Source: Oceaniovalibus guishaninsula JLT2003
Lineage (GTDB): Bacteria > Pseudomonadota > Alphaproteobacteria > Rhodobacterales > Rhodobacteraceae
Reading direction: 5' to 3'
Length of the DNA stretch: 64,000 bases
Assembly: GCF_000299575.1 (NCBI RefSeq)
Contig: NZ_AMGO01000011.1
Span: forward strand, 1-64,000
This document shows positions 60,404 through 64,000 of this stretch, one piece after another. The translations under genes and the position numbers were made by a program. The notes beneath the pieces were generated by a model that was not told the origin of the DNA, made no database searches, and was given only the letters and a program-made list of their open reading frames with translations. Within the stretch, counting starts at the first letter, position 1, and every line of letters begins with the position of its first letter.

Positions 60404-61606
60404 ATGAAGGCACAGGGCACGGCCGCGCTGTCGCGGGCATGGACGGGACCGGCGCTTTTGTCCTTCGGCTTTCGTCCGTTCTTCCTGTTGTCGGCCGCAT
60501 GGGCCGCGTTGGCGATGGCCGTATGGATTGTCATGCTTGCCGGGCGCCTCGACCCCCCGCCCCATTTCGATCCGATCTCCTGGCACGCGCACGAATTTCT
60601 CTTCGGCTATCTTGGCGGCGTGGTTGCGGGGTTCTTGTTGACCGCGGTGCCGAACTGGACGGGGCGCCTTCCGGTGGTAGGGTGGAACCTGGGGTTGCTG
60701 GCGCTGCTCTGGCTTGCCGGACGGGCGGCGGTCGCCGGGGCCTTCGATCTGAGCCTCCCTGCGGTCGCTGTCGTCGATCTGGCTTTCCCCTTGATCCTGG
60801 GCGGCGTCATCCTGCGCGAGATCGTCGCCGGGAAGAACTGGCGCAACTTGCCGGTCCTGGCCTTGCTGACGGTTTTCGCCATCGCGAACGGCATCTTCTA
60901 TTGCGAGGCGGCGATGGGGCAGTTTGCAGCGCAGGGCTATGGTCTGCGACTAGGGCTGGCGACGGGTCTGGTGATGATCGCCCTGATCGGCGGCAGGATC
61001 GTGCCGTCCTTCACGCGCAACTGGCTGGTCAAGCGCGGATCGGACCGTCTGCCTGTCCCGCCGATGCAGCGTTTCGACAAGATCGTCCTGCTCGTGACCA
61101 TTGCCGCCCTCCTGCTTTGGGTTCTGCTGCCGCACGAGCGTTCGACCGCTGCCGCGTTGCTGCTGCTGGGCGTGCTGCATGCGGCGCGGTTGTCGCGATG
61201 GCAAGGGCGGGCGACGCTGGCCGAGCCGTTGCTGACTATCCTTCATATCGGCTATGCGTTCGTGCCTTTGGGGGCTGTTGCGATGGCGGCAGCCATCTGG
61301 TGGCCCCAGTTTGCCGGCGAAGCGGCGGCGCAGCATCTGTGGATGGCCGGCGGCATCGGCACGATGACCCTGGCCGTGATGACGCGTGCGACGCTGGGCC
61401 ATTCGGGACGCGACCTGCATGCGGGGCCGGGCACGGTGGCCATCTATGGCGCCCTGATCGTCGCCGTCATCGCACGGGTGGCCGCGCCAGGTTTCCTCGA
61501 GTTTCAGGTCAGTCTGCACATCGTCGCTGGACTGGCCTGGATCGCGTCCTTCGGCGGGTTTGCGCTGCTTTACGGTCCTCTCCTCCTGCTGCCGAAAGAA
61601 GGATGA
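60404..61606 (+). CDS. nnrS: NnrS family protein
   Basis: A 400-residue membrane protein with about 12 hydrophobic segments, NnrS type. NnrS binds heme and copper and protects cells from nitrosative stress under NO-producing conditions. Marks are FGFRPFFLLSAAWA near the N-terminus, HAHEFLFGYLGGVVAGFLLTAVPNWTGR (with histidines likely near the heme), GGRIVPSFTRNWL and MTRATLGHSGRDL. The start ATG 60404 follows GGAGATGGA. nnrU follows 4 nt after its stop, and an NnrR-type site precedes it. Confidence 0.95.
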   Translation: MKAQGTAALSRAWTGPALLSFGFRPFFLLSAAWAALAMAVWIVMLAGRLDPPPHFDPISWHAHEFLFGYLGGVVAGFLLTAVPNWTGRLPVVGWNLGLLALLWLAGRAAVAGAFDLSLPAVAVVDLAFPLILGGVILREIVAGKNWRNLPVLALLTVFAIANGIFYCEAAMGQFAAQGYGLRLGLATGLVMIALIGGRIVPSFTRNWLVKRGSDRLPVPPMQRFDKIVLLVTIAALLLWVLLPHERSTAAALLLLGVLHAARLSRWQGRATLAEPLLTILHIGYAFVPLGAVAMAAAIWWPQFAGEAAAQHLWMAGGIGTMTLAVMTRATLGHSGRDLHAGPGTVAIYGALIVAVIARVAAPGFLEFQVSLHIVAGLAWIASFGGFALLYGPLLLLPKEG

Positions 61607-61610
61607 GCCG

Positions 61611-62276
61611 ATGGGCTGGGCGGGTTTCGCCGCGGCTTTCGTCGCGTTTTTCGTCGTGCATTCGGTGCCGCTGCGACCGCCGGTGCGAGGCAGGTTGACG
61701 CACATCTTGGGGCAGAGGGGCTTTACGCTGATCTACTCGATCCTGTCGCTCGCTGTCCTCATCTGGTTGATAATCGCGGCGGGCAGGGCGCCGTGGATCC
61801 CTTTCTGGTATCCGGCCAGCTGGCAGCCGTGGGTGCCGATGGCCGGCATGGCACTGGCCTGCGTGATCCTGGCCGTGGCACTGGGACGACCGAACCCGTT
61901 TTCCTTCGGCGGTCCTTCGGCGGGGTTCGACCCGCAGCATCCGGGTGTCGTCAGATGGATGCGGCATCCGGTATTGTGGGCGCTGGCGCTTTGGGCCGGG
62001 TCGCATCTGGTGGCCAACGGCGATCTGGCGCACATCGTCCTGTTCGGCACCTTCGCGGTCTTTGCGATTCTTGGCCAACGCATCATCGACCGCCGCGGAA
62101 AACGCGCGATGGGAAACGAATGGGACGTCTTGCACAGACGGGCAAAGGCCGCATCGCTGTTCGCGCCGATTTCGTGGCCCGGCGCGATCCTTCGTATTTT
62201 GATGGGGTTGATCGTATGGGCGGCCCTTGTCCTTCTCCATCCCGTCGTGATCGGCGTATCGCCCTTGCCGTGGTAA
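61611..62276 (+). CDS. nnrU: NnrU family protein
   Basis: A 221-residue membrane protein with about six hydrophobic segments, NnrU/methanethiol S-methyltransferase-like family; NnrU is required for nitrite/NO reductase expression in Rhodobacter. Marks are FVVHSVPLRPPVRGRL, GQRGFTLIYSILSLAVLIWLI and RHPVLWALALWAGSHLVANGD. The start ATG 61611 has AAGAAGGA upstream, 4 nt after nnrS. A longer reading from 61560 lacks this site. Confidence 0.92.
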   Translation: MGWAGFAAAFVAFFVVHSVPLRPPVRGRLTHILGQRGFTLIYSILSLAVLIWLIIAAGRAPWIPFWYPASWQPWVPMAGMALACVILAVALGRPNPFSFGGPSAGFDPQHPGVVRWMRHPVLWALALWAGSHLVANGDLAHIVLFGTFAVFAILGQRIIDRRGKRAMGNEWDVLHRRAKAASLFAPISWPGAILRILMGLIVWAALVLLHPVVIGVSPLPW

Positions 62277-62383
62277 ACGCCGTTGCGTTCAGTTTCGCGA
62301 CAGCGGATAGAGACCGAAGCAGGAAGGCGGGCAATGGCAGGGGACTGTCAAAACGGCAAAGCGGTTGACGCACGAGGTCGCGT

Positions 62384-62713
62384 ATGATGCGAGCCGCTAT
62401 ACTTGTCGCTGCGGTCATGACAGCCTGTCAGGCGGATGATCTCCAAACCGTCGAGGACGTACCAGGCCCTGACCGCATCGCGCGCGAGAAGGCCATGTGC
62501 GAGGCGCGCGGCGGTCGATGGGGACCGGGCGGGAAGGGCGCATTGGTGTGCTATACGCTTACGAAGGACGCCAATCGCAGCTGTTCCCAGCAATCGGAAT
62601 GCGAGGGCCTGTGTCTTGCGCGATCGCGGACCTGTACGCCCGTCACGCCCGTTTTCGGTTGCAACGAAATCCTGCTGGCAGGCGGAACGCAGGCGACCTT
62701 GTGCCGAGACTGA
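62384..62713 (+). CDS. cysteine-rich lipoprotein
   Basis: A 109-residue lipoprotein: MMRAAILVAAVMTAC is a signal peptide with lipobox V-M-T-A-C, so mature protein starts at C15. The rest has eight further cysteines (MCEARGGRW, LVCYTL, SCSQQSECEGLCLARSRTC, GCNEIL, LCRD), consistent with disulfides or metal binding in the periplasm. I do not recognise a named family. It starts at ATG 62384 (or the next ATG). A lipocalin gene begins inside its last codons. Confidence 0.7.
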   Translation: MMRAAILVAAVMTACQADDLQTVEDVPGPDRIAREKAMCEARGGRWGPGGKGALVCYTLTKDANRSCSQQSECEGLCLARSRTCTPVTPVFGCNEILLAGGTQATLCRD

Positions 62714-63231
62714 TCCTTCTGACCCTGCTGTTGTTGGCGGCATGCGGTGGCGAGCGCGCGGCCCCCGTAACGACCGACCGCGATCCGTCAGCCCCTTTCG
62801 CATCCATCGCCTCGTTCGATCCGGTCCGGTTCGGGGGCCGGTGGTATGAGGTCGCGGCATTCCCTTCAGTTGCCGCTATCGCTTGTCTATCGTCGTGGAC
62901 GGAGTATACCCCGCGGCCGGACGGAACGCTCGGCCTTGGGCGGTTCTGTCGCAGCGCCGACGGATCCGTGACGCAGACCGCAGGGCGCGCGATTCCGGTC
63001 GGTCCCGGTCGGCTGTCGGTCACATTCGCCGGTGACGATGGGCAGCCAGCAACGTGGTGGGTGCTTTGGGTCGATGAAGGATACCGGACCGCCGTGATCG
63101 GGACGCAGTCTGGACGCGGCGCCTGGGTCTTGAACCGCGACCCGAATGCGCCAGCCGACCGTCTGGCGGCGGCGCGGGAAATTCTGGACTTTTACGGCTA
63201 CGATCCGTCGCGACTGCGGCAGGCCGAATGA
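62701..63231 (+). CDS. lipocalin family lipoprotein
   Basis: A 176-residue outer-membrane lipocalin of the Blc type. The signal peptide (M)PRLILLTLLLLAAC ends in the lipobox LLAAC. The lipocalin signature is FGGRWYEVAAFP (the G-x-W motif), followed by strands with WTEYTPRPDGTLGLGRFC and YRTAVIGTQSG. The start is GTG 62701, overlapping the preceding gene by 13 nt. Blc-like proteins bind fatty acids or lysophospholipids. Confidence 0.85.
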   Translation: MPRLILLTLLLLAACGGERAAPVTTDRDPSAPFASIASFDPVRFGGRWYEVAAFPSVAAIACLSSWTEYTPRPDGTLGLGRFCRSADGSVTQTAGRAIPVGPGRLSVTFAGDDGQPATWWVLWVDEGYRTAVIGTQSGRGAWVLNRDPNAPADRLAAAREILDFYGYDPSRLRQAE

Positions 63232-63241
63232 CGACGACACG

Positions 63242-64000
63242 TCATTCCGCCGCCTTCAGACAGAACCCCTGTGCCACGCGATCCGACGGGATGACGGGGT
63301 AATCTCCCGAAAAGCAGGCATCGCAATGTTGCGGCGATGCGTTGTTGCGGCCCTGCGCTTCGCCCGTCGCGCGGTAAAGCCCGTTTAGCGAGATAAACCG
63401 CAGCGAATCCACGCCCAGATGCGCGCACATCTCTTCCTCGGACATGGACGAGGCCAGCAGCTTGTCGCGATCCGGCGTATCGACCCCGTAGAAGCAGGGC
63501 CAGGCGGTCGGAGGGCTGGCGATGCGGAAGTGGACCTCGGCTGCGCCTGCATCCAGAACCATCTCGCGAATCTTGATGCTGGTGGTTCCCCGCACGACCG
63601 AATCGTCCACCAGCACGACGCGCTTGCCGCGGATGAGGGCGCGGTTGACGTTCAACTTCAGCCGGACGCCCATGTTGCGGATCTGCTCGGTCGGCTCGAT
63701 GAAGGTTCGACCCATATACTGGTTGCGGATGATCCCCATCGCATAGGGGATCCCCGATTCCTGACTGTAGCCGATGGCCGCGGGGGTGCCGCTGTCGGGG
63801 ACGGGGCAGACCAGATCGGCCTCCACCGGCGCCTCGCGGGCCAGTTCCACCCCGATGGCGCGCCGGGTCTCATAGACCGACCGGCCGCCCAGAATCGAAT
63901 CGGGGCGGCTGAAATAGACGTGCTCGAAAATGCAGAAACGGGGCTTTTGCGGTGCGAAGGGGCGGTGGCTGGCAACCTCGCCATTCTCGATCACCACCAT
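63242..64000 (-). CDS. purF: amidophosphoribosyltransferase, 3' part
   Basis: The C-terminal 252 residues of PurF, the first enzyme of de novo purine synthesis, which makes phosphoribosylamine from PRPP and glutamine; the gene runs off the right edge. The phosphoribosyl-binding motif is VVLVDDSVVRGTTS, with VPDSGTPAAIGYSQ and IRNQYMGRTFIEP before it. The C-terminus is shortened after FSGDYPVIP, as in many bacterial forms. The N-terminal glutaminase domain is outside the window. Confidence 0.97.
   Translation of the reverse strand: MVVIENGEVASHRPFAPQKPRFCIFEHVYFSRPDSILGGRSVYETRRAIGVELAREAPVEADLVCPVPDSGTPAAIGYSQESGIPYAMGIIRNQYMGRTFIEPTEQIRNMGVRLKLNVNRALIRGKRVVLVDDSVVRGTTSIKIREMVLDAGAAEVHFRIASPPTAWPCFYGVDTPDRDKLLASSMSEEEMCAHLGVDSLRFISLNGLYRATGEAQGRNNASPQHCDACFSGDYPVIPSDRVAQGFCLKAAE

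Overview
The window looks like a chromosomal segment of a high-GC alphaproteobacterium, most likely Rhodobacterales (Paracoccaceae-like). The evidence is a 5-aminolevulinate synthase of Rhodobacter type (hemA), a LexA box of the alphaproteobacterial form GTTC-N7-GTTC in front of uvrA, an AglEFGK-type sugar ABC transporter, a class I (DhnA-type) aldolase beside pgk, and NnrS/NnrU. Coding density is very high: genes abut or overlap by 1-8 nt, and no gap exceeds about 250 bases. I see no rRNA, tRNA, CRISPR array, insertion sequence, prophage, plasmid or integron feature. Genus cannot be set from the sequence alone.

Layout. 1-7 kb: the 3' part of queA, two MFS transporters, a DUF924 protein, a small membrane protein, and uvrA with its SOS box. 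7-11 kb (minus strand): a glycolytic group pgk - secreted hypothetical - fba. 11-12 kb: two overlapping cyclophilins, one cytoplasmic and one exported. 12-16.3 kb (minus): M20 peptidase - nucleoside hydrolase - HEPN-like protein - SelO. 16.5-25 kb: hemA with a candidate FNR box, a RodZ-like protein and ispG, then yceD, bamE, msrB, an OlsB-like acyltransferase, an ABC-F ATPase (Uup) and a small outer-membrane beta-barrel. 25-31.7 kb: the tightly coupled set cysS-cimA-squalene/phytoene synthase-like, then an MFS transporter, a DNA glycosylase and an esterase.

31.8-45 kb is a storage-polysaccharide locus: glgP, glgC, glgA, malQ, pgm, an unnamed GH13-like protein and an FMN/[3Fe-4S] glutamate-synthase-like protein, the last two translationally coupled. 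The usual branching (glgB) and debranching (glgX) genes are not here. 45-52.3 kb is a sugar-uptake locus: glk and a GH1 beta-glucosidase on the minus strand, divergent from aglEFGK. Imported glucoside could be hydrolysed, phosphorylated by glucokinase and, through phosphoglucomutase and GlgC, stored as glucan.

52.3-64 kb: a GNAT-like protein, guaB, then a five-gene minus-strand operon (Cys/His-rich hypothetical, imelysin, diheme oxidoreductase, second imelysin, DUF1513) headed by a perfect TGACTA-AAA-TAGTCA palindrome of the iron-responsive type. Divergent from it are nnrS-nnrU with a TTG-N8-CAA (NnrR/FNR-type) box. The window ends with two small lipoproteins (one a lipocalin) and the 3' part of purF.

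The most interesting items are the atypical glucan operon with its GH13-like and glutamate-synthase-like members, the pairing of an Agl-type transporter with a beta-glucosidase, the double hairpin between aglE and aglF, and several regulatory sites that can be read directly. Nothing here is clearly a new defence or mobile system.
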